A stretch of DNA of 64,000 nt, taken from positions 1,116,001 to 1,180,000 of the forward strand of contig JARWMV010000243.1 in NCBI GenBank assembly GCA_030998015.1. Direction: 5' to 3'. The stretch comes from Ceratorhiza oryzae-sativae. Its lineage: Eukaryota; Basidiomycota; Agaricomycetes; Cantharellales; Ceratobasidiaceae. A model generated the notes under the pieces. That model saw only the letters and a list, made by a program, of their open reading frames with translations. It was not told where the DNA came from and did no database searches. The first letter of the stretch is position 1; each line of letters starts with the position of its first letter. Position numbers and translations under genes: made by a program. Below, one piece after another: positions 1-11,940 of this stretch.

Positions 1-3000
1 CAACTTCCTCGGTCCCTTTCCTGGCTGAATCCCGGTGCTTGGACCGGTAAACACCGTCTGCTGCCTCGCTGACCTGCGATTGCTCTTTGGCAGAGGCACG
101 CCTCGATTCGGCGACGGAGAGTTCCTCGACGACTGGGCCTCGCTCCGAGTAGGAGACGACGTATTTCGTCGACTAACAACCGGGGATGGGACTTGTTGCT
201 GAGCCGAGTCGATCATGTTCATTCCATTATCAATCGCGTCTGGTGCGGTATTGGTCCAGTCGGCATCGTTGTTTACGTCCGGGTCGAGCGCGACGTAATC
301 CAACAAGCCACGGTCCCGCAAGTCGGACACTGTGCCTTGCATGTCGATTCGTCCATCGTACATTCGGATGAGGTAATGTGCGCAAGGAAGCATTAGTTCT
401 ACATGGTGGGTTACGAGAACCTGCCGGTATGGTATGGTAAGCAGAGTCGGCCATGCAGTCAACATGTTACGTACCACTGTCCGGTCGGCTAACAATGGTC
501 CCATGAACAAATTATCGATCAAGAATCGAGCAGTGTGGCTGTCGACTAGGTTCGAATTCGGATCACGGTTCTATCAAGCCTGTACCAAACACGCTTACCA
601 GCAGCCAATGGATCATCCAGTAATACACGTTTTGTTGGTGCATATATCGCTCGCGCAAGTGCTACACCAAAAAGTCAACAACCCAGCAGACCCTCGAAAC
701 GCCAATTACAACGCACCAACTCGCGCCTTTTGACCTCCAGATAGGCTAACACCCCTCGCACCAATTTCAGTCTCGTCTCCATCTTCAAAAATATCCAAAT
801 CTGTCTTAAGAGCACAACATTCCAATACAAGTTCGTATCGTTCTTCGTCATAGGGCGTTCCAAACAAAATATTTTCCTAAAAGTCAGGTTGCAATCAGAC
901 ATAACCTAGACTAGGTCCACTCGAACGAACCTTGATGCTTTTATGTTCCAACCAGCTCGTCTGTGCGGAGAAACTGATTCCTCCACCCTTGTCCAAGACT
1001 AGATCTCCGTTGGTCAGAGTCATTTCGCCCAGCAAGGCCATCAGCAATGCCGTCTTTCCAGACGCCGTCGGGCCAGTCACGAGTGTCAGCTTTCCCTCGG
1101 GTATCGTCAGATCCACATCCAAAAGTTCGAACCGAATCTCCGAATCGTCATCGTCATCAAAAGACAAGGTGCGCTGATGGTGTTTCACAGGGTCTTCGTG
1201 AAGACTTTCGGCAGACTGGGTCTGAGAAGAGTTCCACACAAACGAGCCGCCAATGATTTGCATCTCCTTTCCGGGGTTTGATCGAGGCCGAGGCGGAGAT
1301 TTGAGGGAAGAAACCACCGTGGGGACTTCATCTTCGCTCAAAAACGCCGCAATTCTGCCCAAGGAAACTCCGGCTTGCATGATAGACACGATCCATTGAG
1401 GAATGACGTTGAGTGGACTCTTGACCATGTTGAATAGAGCAATGGACTGGTCAAGAGGTGTAAGCCATTGGCTCAGTATGTATCCTAGTTACTCACTGTA
1501 AACGCAACCGAGACCGTAAGCTCGTTTCCAAGCGCAACATAGCACATAAAGGACACAACTGCAACCATCGTCGGGGCAAGTTGCCACACAAAGCTGAATG
1601 CCATCTGGTTGATTCGTTCTGACGCAGACCGTAAGCAGAGGCCTACTTTGGCGTTTCAACACGACTCACCGTGCTTCAGCCAAGTCAGCTCCTTTGCTCG
1701 TCGTTTCGTGATTCGTGAATCCATTGGTTCTCCCATGCAAAGAACTAGGCACGTCAATATTAGCACTTATCTCGACCGCGGAGATGTGATTCTACCTTTA
1801 TAAACTTAATTCCTAAGAACACCGGGTTTAGTGGGCCAAGCACATGATTTCTGTAATATAAACCTACCAAGAATCAATTCATTCAGGGCATCCATACGCT
1901 TATCACGAGCAAGCATCAACCCTCTCGAAAGCTGAGATGAAAAAAGGATAATTAACCTCTCGGGTGAACCATCATCAAAAGAGTCAAAGTCCTTACCATC
2001 ACACTACGCTTTGAAAGGAAATGGTTGATTGGCATTGCGATCACAAGCACAGAAAATCCGACAAAGGCCGACCATCCCAAGATCCTGCGAGAATCTCAGC
2101 CACGAGGGTGACTAGAAGAGTAGCTGGTGCCACTTACTGATACAGAAACACACACGCAAACGCAATCTCAAAGGGTGCACCGTAGATAAGGTACGCCCCG
2201 CTAACTGTTTTGCCGATGCGATTTGCATCGTTGGACATCAGTTGTACAATCTAGAGAAAAGACTCCTCTTAGTGGAAGAGATCACCCGAGGAGGACCATT
2301 CCGCACCTTGCCAATCCCAGCCTTCTCCTGCTTCATCGGATCCTTTTCTTTCCGGCCCTTTTGGTGTTTCTTTGCAGTAGCCATGTCGCCGCGTCCTTAC
2401 GCTTCAGGGATTTGTCATACACGACCGCCATGAGCTCGGACCGAATCCGAGAGGAGGCACGACGCCCATACCACATGTGCTGCGCATCCGCTAAAGCCTG
2501 AAAACCCACACAATGAGCAAAATCGCTTCACAAAATGAAATTTCCCCGCCCGACCTTGAGGATCGCTGTCACAAATGCCAGCCCGGCAAGCACGTAGGCC
2601 TTGGCCCTCGTCTCCGGGTCGTGCTTCTTGAGCGCATCCAGGATTTGCTTGAGGTAAAACGGACCGAGGTAGTTGAATATGACGCTACAGATGGTGAGGA
2701 TAACCTCGACAGCGAGGTCACGAGAGTTGGCGCGCACAAGGTGCGTGGCTAGGGTCCAAGTTGTGCCCCATGACGAGGACGGAACCGAGGGGGACTTGAT
2801 TGAGGAGAAGGCGGTGAAGAGCGGCTTGGAGCGAAGTGTTGAAGAGAGGCGCCACACATCTGATTCCTCTAATTCCTTTGCAGAGCCCTGTGAAAGCTTG
2901 TTAGCTAAATCCTCAGCGGCCAAAAGGCTCGACTGACTCGTCGAAGCAAAGGCTCGACCCACGAAAACGTGATCCAGCCCCACAATGTAGTGAAATCCTC

Positions 3001-3862
3001 TGGGCTGACCGACTAGGCCCGAAATGTCAGATTGTCATAACAAAGGTTTGGGCAGAGACATACCGAGCCAATTTGCGTGGCATCCACATGTTCGCTCGGA
3101 ATACCCATCGGAAAACTCAGGATCACACCGAGGCCGAGCAATACTCCGATTGCGCTCACCGCGAGGCCCGCCATCTTGGCGCGTGAGGCGAACACGCCAT
3201 AGACGTACCAGTCGAAGAGGAGGGCTCCCGCTGAGACGGCGACGCCGGCTGTTCTGAGCACGTACCAGAGGTAGAGATCGTATGTGGGGGTTGGGACTTT
3301 TCGTCGGATGACAGGGCGGACGGCGGCGTAGACCCACGTCAGAGCACCAAGCAAGACCAGGAGAGCAGCCCATACGTCTGGCCAAGTGTTCGAGTGCAGA
3401 AAGAGGATGTAGCATCCATATGCAGTCCAGGCCGCAGCTTCAGCCAGAGCGACACCGACAAGGACGGCCGTTTTCCACATGGGCGGGCCGGGACGCTTGG
3501 CGACGACGTCACCGACCGCATGCCCGTTGGTGTACGCGGGCGACTTGTATTCAATAGCCTCTGCCTCTTCGAGCGTTAGGAACGGCCGGAATATGGAGCA
3601 GAGCGTGGCCGAGGTGAACTTGGAGTGCGAGGGAATGCAAGGGCGAGATGGCTGAGCAAAACAACGAGCACGAGCAGAGTGGGGATAACGACGACATATG
3701 TTTCCCTCACGCATTCATTCCTCACGTCCTGTATGGCGAATTCAAGAATAGAAACATCAGCCGCCGCCGTCCAGCCTCGGGGTGGTCACTCACGTTCCAT
3801 CGGGGATATGTGCCGCTCTGATCGTCTCGCGAGCAAACCAAGGCGGGCCAACCGTCGGCCAT
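1..3862 (-). CDS. ABCC/MRP-type ABC transporter (3' end beyond window)
   Basis: Full-size ABC exporter of the multidrug-resistance-associated (ABCC) class, a membrane pump for conjugates and xenobiotics. The chosen start at 3862 gives a 23-codon first exon (MADGWPALV...), a 65-base intron, then the hydrophobic TMD0. The first membrane domain follows, with ABCC landmarks ESDVW near 2850 and [13 protein letters not shown] near 2240. Nucleotide-binding domain 1 has Walker A GPTASGKT near 1070. After an intron come [14 protein letters not shown] near 860 and the signature LSGGQKARV near 730. Two more introns split [16 protein letters not shown]-loop THHVEL lies near 400. The Ser-rich linker runs off the left edge, so the second half is not visible. 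Around 3631-3633 the TMD0 frame and the following [14 protein letters not shown] frame differ by one base in a GGG run, probably an assembly deletion. Family assignment is secure; substrate is unknown. Confidence 0.9.
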
Positions 3863-4446
3863 TGTTAGACAGACTGGTTACTTGGCCAGAAAAACACAAG
3901 GTGGTCGAAAGGTCGTGTGCAGCAAAGAGCCGCGTGCCACTGTTTCAGGGACACCAGGGGCCCAGATGTAATTAGCCCAGACGGGGTTAGAAACCCCGAG
4001 TATTCTCCACTTGGAGATGCAAGGATAATTCTCTCACTTTCGACGTTGTTATTGGCCTGAAAGGAGCAAAAACTGGGTATTGAGCCCATCGAAATTAATG
4101 GTCCCACCTGGAGCCCCCACGAGTGCCATTGAGCATCGCGTAAAGCTGTCAAGATACCCACGATAGTACCACGTAAATACTATGTTAGTGCAAGATAATT
4201 TGTGGAAAAGGTTCCTCAGCCGGTTTCCAGTGACCTCGTCAGACTGTCTATCGGCAATAGTCGGCGCTTGCTGTGAGTCCATAACCGAAGGCTCCATGCA
4301 GTCGACTGCAGTGATTTTTCATGAGCCAGCACGCTCTAAGCCCCGCAATTTGGATCTCGGCTGGCGAAACCTCGTTTGCGTGATAGGACTCTGGCACAGG
4401 GAGTATTGTTGAGACAGTCAGTCACGTGAGCTAACGGTTTTGATGG
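3863..4446. other. Intergenic: ABC transporter upstream region
   Basis: No supported gene. The stretch lies between the 5' end of the ABC transporter and the left target duplication of the hAT element. It holds a CACGTG hexamer near 4422. Short open frames on both strands lack codon continuity or recognisable motifs. Confidence 0.5.
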
Positions 4447-4454
4447 GACCTCAC
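4447..4454. repeat. Left target-site duplication of the hAT element
   Basis: GACCTCAC, identical to the copy at 7797-7804. It directly abuts the left terminal inverted repeat. Confidence 0.93.
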
Positions 4455-7400
4455 TAGGGATCAAAATGGGTGGCCCGGGTTGCTGCGTGGGTAATCCCGC
4501 GGGTGCGAAGACGGGTCGGGTGGAGCCCGGTTTGCACAGCCACCAATTACCCGCGAGACTCTCTGCGCGGGTGATAAACACGGGTGTCATCCGGGGAGAC
4601 CATACTTGTATTTAGACAGAAAATATATTATTATTTACATGTGAGACTCAATAATTTGGGCGACGTTGTCAAGTTCTGGGAGCAAGGGGGTGCCATACCA
4701 CAATCCAATGGCCATCTGAGCTTGGAATGTGCACGATGACATACGGTGCTGGAGGTGGTTCATCATCAACCGACCCCCCGAGAACGCACGCTCAGCATCA
4801 ACCGACGAAGCTGAGGTGCATGTCATTTCTAGGATACTTAAGCAGAGAGTGCAGATGAACTTACCAGGTACAGTCAATAGATCCAGAGCCAGGCAGGCAA
4901 CACAAGGGCAGTGCTCCAGCTTGGAGTCCCAGTAAGAAAGCACCCCGCTGTATTGTGAGATGACGTAAGAGGATACAACCGGAGTCTTGAGATACTCCTG
5001 GATTGAGTTGCATTCAAGATGGATTGGCGGCGACGAGGTCGAAGTGTGGCGCTGGGTCCAAATACTGCCACTAGCCTATATGCATCGAGTTGAGTGTAGT
5101 TACTGGCAGACTTGAGATAAATCTTACCCTTAGCATTTGCTGGGGGCGGCTACTCTGGGCAGTTTGGGGGTACAGAGAGTTGAAGCGCCTGACAAGGTGA
5201 TCACAGATTAGCTCAGTAGGAAACCCACGATCTGCAAACCACTTCAGTTTGCGGTCGGGGCACATTACTAGTTGAATTTGAGTCAGAATAGTGTGAAAAA
5301 AAATATCTGAAAGGTGTAAAATAACCCACCAACAGCTAGAGTGTATATATCTGACTCCATCATTGAACCCATGTATTTTTCGAACACCTGGAGCGCAGCT
5401 TCAGCCGCAACCTGGGTGATGCGATGGAGTCCATGGTTGAGGACATTGTTGCGGATGTCGCACAGTCGAGAGCGAAGCATCAGGATCTTGGGTAGTGTTT
5501 CATGAATGAGTGGGACTTCTGACTGCAAAAAGCGGTCAGTGGGTTCTTGGAAGACCTGTAAAATATACTATAAGCAGGAATTAGAAGCGGAAAAAATGCA
5601 CATACCTCAAGCACCTTGCTTAGCTTGGAAGCTAATGCCCACTGCTGGTCGGTCAAGGCATATTTCTTGAGTTTGAAGCGTGGGTTGCTGGTGAGCCACT
5701 GCACTGGGGTCTTAAAGTGCAGGTGGCCTGTGATGCATATCCTGTCAGCGTTCCAGCATGTAGCACAGTGCGTCGGGAGTGCTTTTGCATTGCCTTCAAG
5801 CTCTGGATCTTTGTCAACAAGCTCTTCAAAGGCAGTAGTGAAAACTGGTGAGTCTTTCACACACCGCACCAGCCCAGATATCTCATTACAGCTGTAAGCT
5901 ACTTCTATCAAGGTAAATAAGATAAAACTAACTTTTGGAATAATTTGCCGAGCACTGGCCACTTCCTTGGGGCTTAAATGCATGCCTGAGGCAGCCATGA
6001 TGGCAATTGCCTGTGTAGTCACTCCCTGTGTGACTCCTATGTCGTGTTCAAGCTTGTCGGGGTTGACATCGTCAGCTGCATCCTTGGGATCCAGGCTTGG
6101 ATCGTTAGATTCGGTGCTGGGCAGCTGGACTGCTTCGTTTGAGGTAGCTGCCGCTTTTATTTGACATGGGGGAGCTGTAAATAGGGTCATGAATGCCTGC
6201 GTAGCAGTGAATTGACATTATATATGCACTGTATGATTATTACGAACACCATACCTTTGCCATTAAATTGATGATATGAGCAAAGCACCTGACCTGATCA
6301 CAAGGGCCACGAAAGTTGCCAATAAGCCGCTGGAGTTCAGTTACAAGAGTATTGTTATTTGAAGCATTGTCTAGACAAATGCCCATGAGCTGGTCATGCA
6401 GCAGTGAGCGATAGGTTAATATGATAAGTATATTCTAACCTTGTGCGCAATTCCATACCATTTCAGGCAGTCATGAATGTGTTCTGCCATATAACTGCCT
6501 GTATGTGCATCTGTGAGACTGTATCAACAATCATTAGTTGTACATCTGTAGTGCATATAATATGAGGGCGCGACTTACTGAACAAACTCAAGGATGGCCT
6601 TGTACATATGTGCTTGTTCATACCAAAACACAATCATGCCCAAGAACGACTAAGACAAAGGACTTGTCCAACCATCAACAGCCAAATGGAGCACACCATT
6701 TATTGACTGTGCATGCCAAAATCAAGTAAATATTTTTGCAATTCAGCACAAAAAGGTGACTAGACTTACACACAGGTGATTCGCTGCCTCAAGCGACCCC
6801 GATTGGTAGATATGGAGGGCGTCTCTGGAGAGTGTTGCCCCAGTAGGAAGGCGAGTGCCTGGACGAAGCATCTCAACCTCCTGTTGAGCCAGATCGTCAA
6901 CAACGGACTCAAACGGCCTGCGGTCCTGAGCACAGTGAAGAGCAAGGATGGCTCAGTGCCTTGCAGCTGAGTAAGATAGCTGAGGATAGAGTGAGGCGTC
7001 AGTGAGAATCAGAATTCCCCTCTGACGATCACAAGCATGCACTGTGCTTAAGAGATTCTGGGTTCTGTCGCCAGTACGAAGGCGCTCACGAAACTGAGAC
7101 ACATGGTGGGGAGAGTTGAACCGACAGTCAAAGCAAAGTACAAGCTTGTTGGGCTTGCCAAGACCATCGAAGTGCCGCTCAAGTGCAACGTTGTAGTGAT
7201 CATATGCATTAGAGCGCCAACCCTGGCACTCAGCATCTAAAAATAAATGGTTCAGCACTAAGGCCCTCAAGCATCGATGGATGAGAGATGTACCTAAGAT
7301 GTTTGAGTCGGTTTCGTCCCAGACTTCAGCATCACTCATTGCGCTGAGACCTTTACGACACTTTAGACGACGACAAATGGGCTCGTCTGGAGCAGGATGG

Positions 7401-7796
7401 GTAGCAGAGGGCAGTTCAGAGGGTTCAGTTGTAGACATGTCAAAAAGATGTTGATGACCTTGAATGCTCCCCGCTTGTGCTTTTATAAACACAAAATACA
7501 CTGGTGAGTCAAGAAAATTATGCGCTATTTTTCTAGCAAGCATATGACGTGCATATAGGACGTCATTGCTGCCCAGTTGAAAATATACATTTTACTGTAA
7601 AATGTACAAACAGCGAGTGCCGCTCCATAATCCCAGTGCTTGGCACCCGTGGGCTCACCCGGGTTTGCTCCCACGCCTAGCGTGCCCGCGTCATATATTC
7701 CATTCGGTTTCCGGAACCGGCCGAGGCTCTCCGGGTAATTTCCCGCGGGTAATTACCCGGGCTCATCCGACTTCTCGCTATCCATTTTAATCCCTA
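4455..7796 (-). mobile_element. hAT-superfamily DNA transposon, complete ends
   Basis: A 3.34-kb element with imperfect 15-bp terminal inverted repeats: TAGGGATCAAAATGG at the left end, and the complement of TAGGGATTAAAATGG at the right, 14 of 15 matching. The direct repeat GACCTCAC flanks it exactly at 4447-4454 and 7797-7804, the 8-bp duplication expected for hAT insertion. Both subterminal regions (4485-4600 and 7620-7770) are rich in short CCCGCGGGTAATTACCC-like motifs in both orientations, the kind of sites hAT transposases bind. The transposase lies on the minus strand between them. The perfect duplication suggests a fairly young insertion. Confidence 0.93.
4635..7438 (-). pseudogene. 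hAT transposase, interrupted by an in-frame stop
   Basis: Cut-and-paste transposase of the element at 4455-7796. The start at 7438 (MSTTEPSEL) is the first ATG with sustained coding. An N-terminal region with Cys/His residues lies near 7080-7170. The catalytic core begins with LAVDGWTSP near 6680 (first acidic residue), then GICLDNASNNN near 6380 (second) and CFAHIINLMAK near 6270. The C-terminal hAT dimerisation region with SSVDAERAFSGGR is near 4790. Introns separate the blocks. The frame through DGWTSPLS runs into TAG at 6650-6652 and then continues with SFLGMIVFWYEQ, so the copy appears broken by a single substitution, consistent with CAG to TAG. Other exon joins were not all verified. 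It might still be mobilised in trans, because its ends look intact. Confidence 0.8.
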
Positions 7797-7804
7797 GACC
7801 TCAC
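7797..7804. repeat. Right target-site duplication of the hAT element
   Basis: GACCTCAC, identical to the copy at 4447-4454. It directly follows the right terminal inverted repeat. Confidence 0.93.
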
Positions 7805-9206
7805 TGACCACTAATTAGGACTCAAATCCACCAACCACGATCACCGGCGTTCCCAGCTCAGTGCAACAAAATGCCATCGATCTTCATGAAGCACTCCGAT
7901 AATTTGAACGACTGCTCCTCAGGAAGAATGCTCTTTCAACATGATGTGCATAAAGGCCTAGGAGTACGATGAATTACCGATCGACTCGTAAAGGGCATCA
8001 ACGAATTGTGTTGCCCGTTGCTGAGCACCCCAAACATACGCAATCCAGGGCACCTTCGGAGTCCACTCCAGCCGAGGCATCTGTACACCTTGTGGAAGCT
8101 CAAGTGATACGAGACGGACTTCGGCCCTCATTGAACGGCTTGAAAATGGGCTGACAGGCGAGGGCAAACCCGATATTTGCTCACCCATAATATCACCCTG
8201 CAAATACTTTTGTGAAAGCCCCAGCGTTACACATACCTAGTACCTCTTGATGTCTCTTTGGAATTACTCGTTGGGGTGGACAAGGCGTCAAGAATGCTAG
8301 AAGCTCTGCCCAGCAGCCAACCCGCAGGATGTTGCTTGAGTGGAAGCATGCTTGGATCCACTTTGATTAATTGCATCCACTGAGGAAAGGCTGCGGATGC
8401 GTGTGATACCACGGGCAAAACGAGTGTGGATAGGTCTATTTTGCTTGATGGCTAGGTAATATTCCGCATAACACATGCATGTTGGTTCAGCCACTCCACT
8501 AGCTTTCGCAACAACACATTGGATCGAATTGACAAAGCGTAAGCGTAATATTCTGGCAGATCGGACATCGCAGTACCCACAGAAAGTTCAACATCGATGC
8601 TGAAAAGCTGAACTGCTCTGATCCTATTGTTGGAGCAGAGGGGGATCGCCTTTGCATAACTTGCACCATGCATCCGACATTAACTCGAGGAGCAAGGTCC
8701 GCGTGAACGGACCGTCGTGATGAGGCAAGTCAGAGTGGAAACCACCCCTCTTATGCCTTTATCGTGACTGGGTATGACCATACCGTGTTCCCCGGTATCA
8801 TGAAGCCTAGTGAGAACGCTGTGTCCTCGGAGAGTTTAACACCCAAGAACCTTGTCCCAGCACACCCCTGACAGTAGGAGGGTTTTATGCGGGCTGTCGT
8901 CGACATGAAACCTGAACGGGCTACTGCGTCTGGAGCCTGAGACTCGTTTGGCGTAATTTAGTTCCTTGATTCCGCCTGGCCCGGTTTGACGACCAAGCTG
9001 GGGGACACCCAAACAACGAACTAGTGCATCGCTCATTGATCCCTATTTATAGCTTTGGGCCACTACCGTAATCCTTGCGCTCATACTTTATGGTAGCGAA
9101 TTATAATCGTTGTAAAAAAATAGAAATGGGTTCGTAGCCCTGACGCCTGGGGGAGGACTCGATAGTGAAGAACGCGAGCAATCTGGCAAACCAAATTTCG
9201 AAATGA
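7805..9206. other. Intergenic, weak coding only
   Basis: No gene is securely supported. The only coding-like material is on the minus strand at 7958-8673 (separate entry). The region from 8680 to 9206 shows short unrelated frames and AT-rich sequence near 9060-9240. Confidence 0.4.
7958..8673 (-). CDS. Possible hypothetical gene, not recognised
   Basis: Three minus-strand frames could be exons of one gene: about 8452-8673 (starting MHGASYAKAIPL), 8227-8418 and 7958-8203 (ending near QQRATQFVDALYES). The last reads like a real protein end, but I recognise no domain. Splice joins are ambiguous, and the frame order requires two introns that I could not fix. It could equally be chance open frames. 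Confidence 0.25.
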
Positions 9207-10430
9207 TTACAATATTAAGATATATAAGCGAATCCCAATAGGTCCATTGCAGCTAGAAGGAATAGACGTTAGGCCGCCTGCCAGCATGACAATCATTGTA
9301 TGCATACCTCGATAGCATTCTTCTTCAGTTTCCGGTTCCTTCATCGTCGATAACCTAACCGGGGGTGGCTGATACACCTTTTTCTGCTTTCCCTTCTTAC
9401 CCCAATTGTCCATCATATGCTTCGCACGGGCTCGGTTCGCCAAGCGAGCATCTCTTGTTGCACCAACGTCCGTCTTGGCCTCATGTAGGGCAAGCCATCT
9501 ATTGTAGTCGTCCTCTGGTACTTCGAGGGTGTTGCCGGTTGAGTCGACAAGGATCGTGTGAAACCCCGGTCGTGAAGCTACAATGACGCCTCGCTCTGCA
9601 AACCTCACCAGATCAGGGCTGCGTGGACAAACGGAGAGTGTATCAAAGCTCACGAGTACGAGGTTTCGTATCCTTCATTGTTGTGTCTATTTGCGTAGGA
9701 TTCAGATAAAACATTGGTTGTGTGTGCCGAGAGGTACGTACTTGAGACAGGCGTAGCCTGACTAGGACCGGTTGACAAAGGTTGAGGACTGGCTTCTCTA
9801 GGTCTATCTTCCACGATCTTTTTGCGATTTCGGCGAGGTTTTTCTGATTCTGAAGGGTGACAATTGTGTAATAATATTGGGAAAGCATTGGGACAGCAAT
9901 ACCTTGTTGTCTCACATGCCATCTAGTCCAAGGGCATGTTAAACCAATATCTGATTTCCATGTATTTGCTCACCTTTTGATGATTTCGTCAAATCGTATT
10001 CGAGCGGTCAGACGAGCCTCTCTATCTAGGCGACGATCCTGCTTCCGAAGTTTCAAACCGAGGAGTCTAGTTCGGAAAATACCATACGTAAATTACGTTT
10101 GATCGATCAGACGTTGAGGTTACAGCACTCACTCGTCATATTGAGCCTGGGTAACCTCATACGTATTCCCTTTGACATCCACGACGACCGTAACATAACT
10201 GGCAAATGATCAAATTTGGCGCCACACTGATGAACCAAATTCACCAACCCGTCACGTTCGGATACCTTTGAGCCTCGAACGAATGAAGAGGTCATGTTGG
10301 CGTATACTTCAATACATACGTATAATATAGCTAGACTCGAACGAGTCGTATCCGCAATGAGAAGGTTTTCGTCAGGTTGTGGTTGAAACAAACAAAAGGT
10401 TTGATGGATGAATTTGCAAATAACCCTCAA
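9207..10430 (-). CDS. Hypothetical protein with two related repeat units
   Basis: Minus-strand multi-exon gene of unknown function. A first unit near 10040-10260 contains VTVVVDVKGNTYEV, then EARLTARIRFDEIIKR. It is assembled across an intron from 10129 to about 10065 and probably another at about 10252-10205. A second unit near 9400-9560 contains HTILVDSTGNTLEV, then DARLANRARAKHMM. Both follow the plan V-D-x-x-G-N-T-x-E-V, an acidic/Tyr stretch, then a basic Arg-rich helix. This suggests internal duplication or two tandem paralogues. A basic tail (GKKGKQKK) follows the second unit. The 5' exon and the true start are unclear. Confidence 0.5.
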
Positions 10431-10800
10431 TTACGCCACAGCCACATTGTTGTTACCGAGCAGGCACGTGGTGCATCAAGCTCCTAACCTAAACATGACC
10501 CTGCGAGTGCGAGCAGCATCCCTGCGTTTGTCGAGTTGACATTGCGCATATACCAAGTGATTCAGAAAAGCAGGGCTTTTTTCTGCTACAACAGGACTTG
10601 ATTTGCCGACAAACTTTTCCTGCACGTCCCGGCCCGATAAATACATGAGATCTGAGCAATCATCCAACGCTCTCTTAGAAATCAGGTCTCATGGCATTTG
10701 CGATATCTATTCGACCAAAATGAACGGTGTACTTTCGAAAGGACGCTTGATTGTTCAAGAAAGAGCTCCGTACTGGGTAGTTTTTGAAAATTCCATCGTA
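10431..10800. other. Intergenic between hypothetical gene and LINE
   Basis: Contains a short minus-strand open frame at 10476-10667 ending in an Arg-rich stretch, without recognisable motifs. It might be a 5' exon of the repeat-unit gene. Nothing else is supported. Confidence 0.35.
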
Positions 10801-10801
10801 A

Positions 10802-11940
10802 TTTTTTTTTATAATCGTATATTTTATTGTCGTTCGAGGCCAGGCCTCATGTTTCGACACTACAGAAGAGGAGGAGAGAGAACAAAGGAGTAGAGCGCCG
10901 CCAGTAAAGAGAAAGAGAAAGCTTATCACAGAACAACTAACTAAATGCGGAGGGCCGCCTAACTAAAACACTACGGATACTAGTGGTACTATACTAATGA
11001 TAACTATTGTAAGATATCAGAAAACCTGTGCGTGCGTCTAACAAACTCTATCAAGATCGGAAAGGCGTCTTTATTCGAGAAAAGGAAAGAAAGATTCAGA
11101 AACTCGCGCCCCCTCGAGGCCAAGACCTCATGTCTGATAAACTCGTATCTTCTACATCTGAGCAGGTAGTGCGTCACCGTTTCTTCAGCCGTACCACAAC
11201 CCTTGCAGATCGGCGAGTCCACAACCTGGATGGTATGGAGGTGTCGCTGGAGCTGGATATGCCCCGTGATAAGCCGGAAGAGTAGTGTAACGTGCGACCG
11301 AGGGAGGTGCGCCGTATCGTCGATGAACGTGCTGGGTGTGATCTTCGGGTATTTGTCAAGTAGCTTGTGCGCAGCGTCCGTTTCCTCCCAGCCGCTTACG
11401 GCGAACGACCGGTTGGCTTCCTTGAACATGTCCTTTACTAGCGCGCTCGCGACGACCCGGTGATATGGGCTGAGGAAATTCGGTACAAACTCTCGAGGGT
11501 ATTGCTCTCCCCGCGCTGCGACGTTGGCTTCGTGATCTGCTAGGGCATTCCCTACGTTTCCCCGATGTGCTGGACACCATTTGAGGGATGTTTCGACACC
11601 GTCTCGTCTCGACCTGATTTTCTTCAGACCCTCCCCATCGTAATTTTTCCAGCAGCCGATTAATTGGGGAATCGTGTGGCCCGAAAAGTCGAAGGGCGAT
11701 CTATATAAAAACTTCACCAGACAGACCCCAGATAGTGCATTTATTTTTGAAAAACAATAGATGCTCCTTGGACGTAAGGGGGTCTTGAGGAGGGCTGTCT
11801 CAGATGGTGATACGCTGATCAGGAGCTCCGGTAGCCGTGAATTCATTGGTTCCCTGTTGAGTTCCACCGGCACGACTATATTGGTCAAGACACAGTGGAC
11901 GTGTCGGGAACTTCCTTTGGGGCAAGCACGCATAAGCACT
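10802..11940 (-). mobile_element. 5'-truncated non-LTR retrotransposon (LINE) remnant
   Basis: The minus strand carries the 3' end of a LINE: a degraded RNase H domain followed by a zinc-knuckle region. An AATAAA signal (complement of 10823-10828) follows, then a 9-base A tract at the 3' junction (T run at 10802-10810 on the plus strand). No reverse transcriptase or endonuclease is present upstream, so the copy is truncated at its 5' end, the usual result of incomplete target-primed reverse transcription. I could not identify a flanking target duplication with confidence. Confidence 0.75.
11004..11939 (-). pseudogene. LINE ORF2 C-terminus: RNase H and CCHC region
   Basis: Open frame with the RNase H signature SLKWCPAHRGNVGNALADHEA-like block near 11530-11590, the W-x-P-x-H-x-G-x-x-G-N-x-x-A-D pattern. 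The C-terminal zinc-binding motif CKGCGTAEETVTHYLLRC is near 11150-11205. It stops at 11004 in DILQ. The part before about 11700 no longer aligns cleanly with an RNase H N-terminal half, so the frame there is degraded. No start codon is meaningful, because the element is truncated. Confidence 0.75.

Noticed and set aside
3013..3714. ATG at 3714 as the start of the ABC transporter
   Set aside because: The frame from that ATG reads non-conserved sequence until about 3632. The other frame, reached by splicing from 3862, encodes a proper membrane helix ([20 protein letters not shown]).
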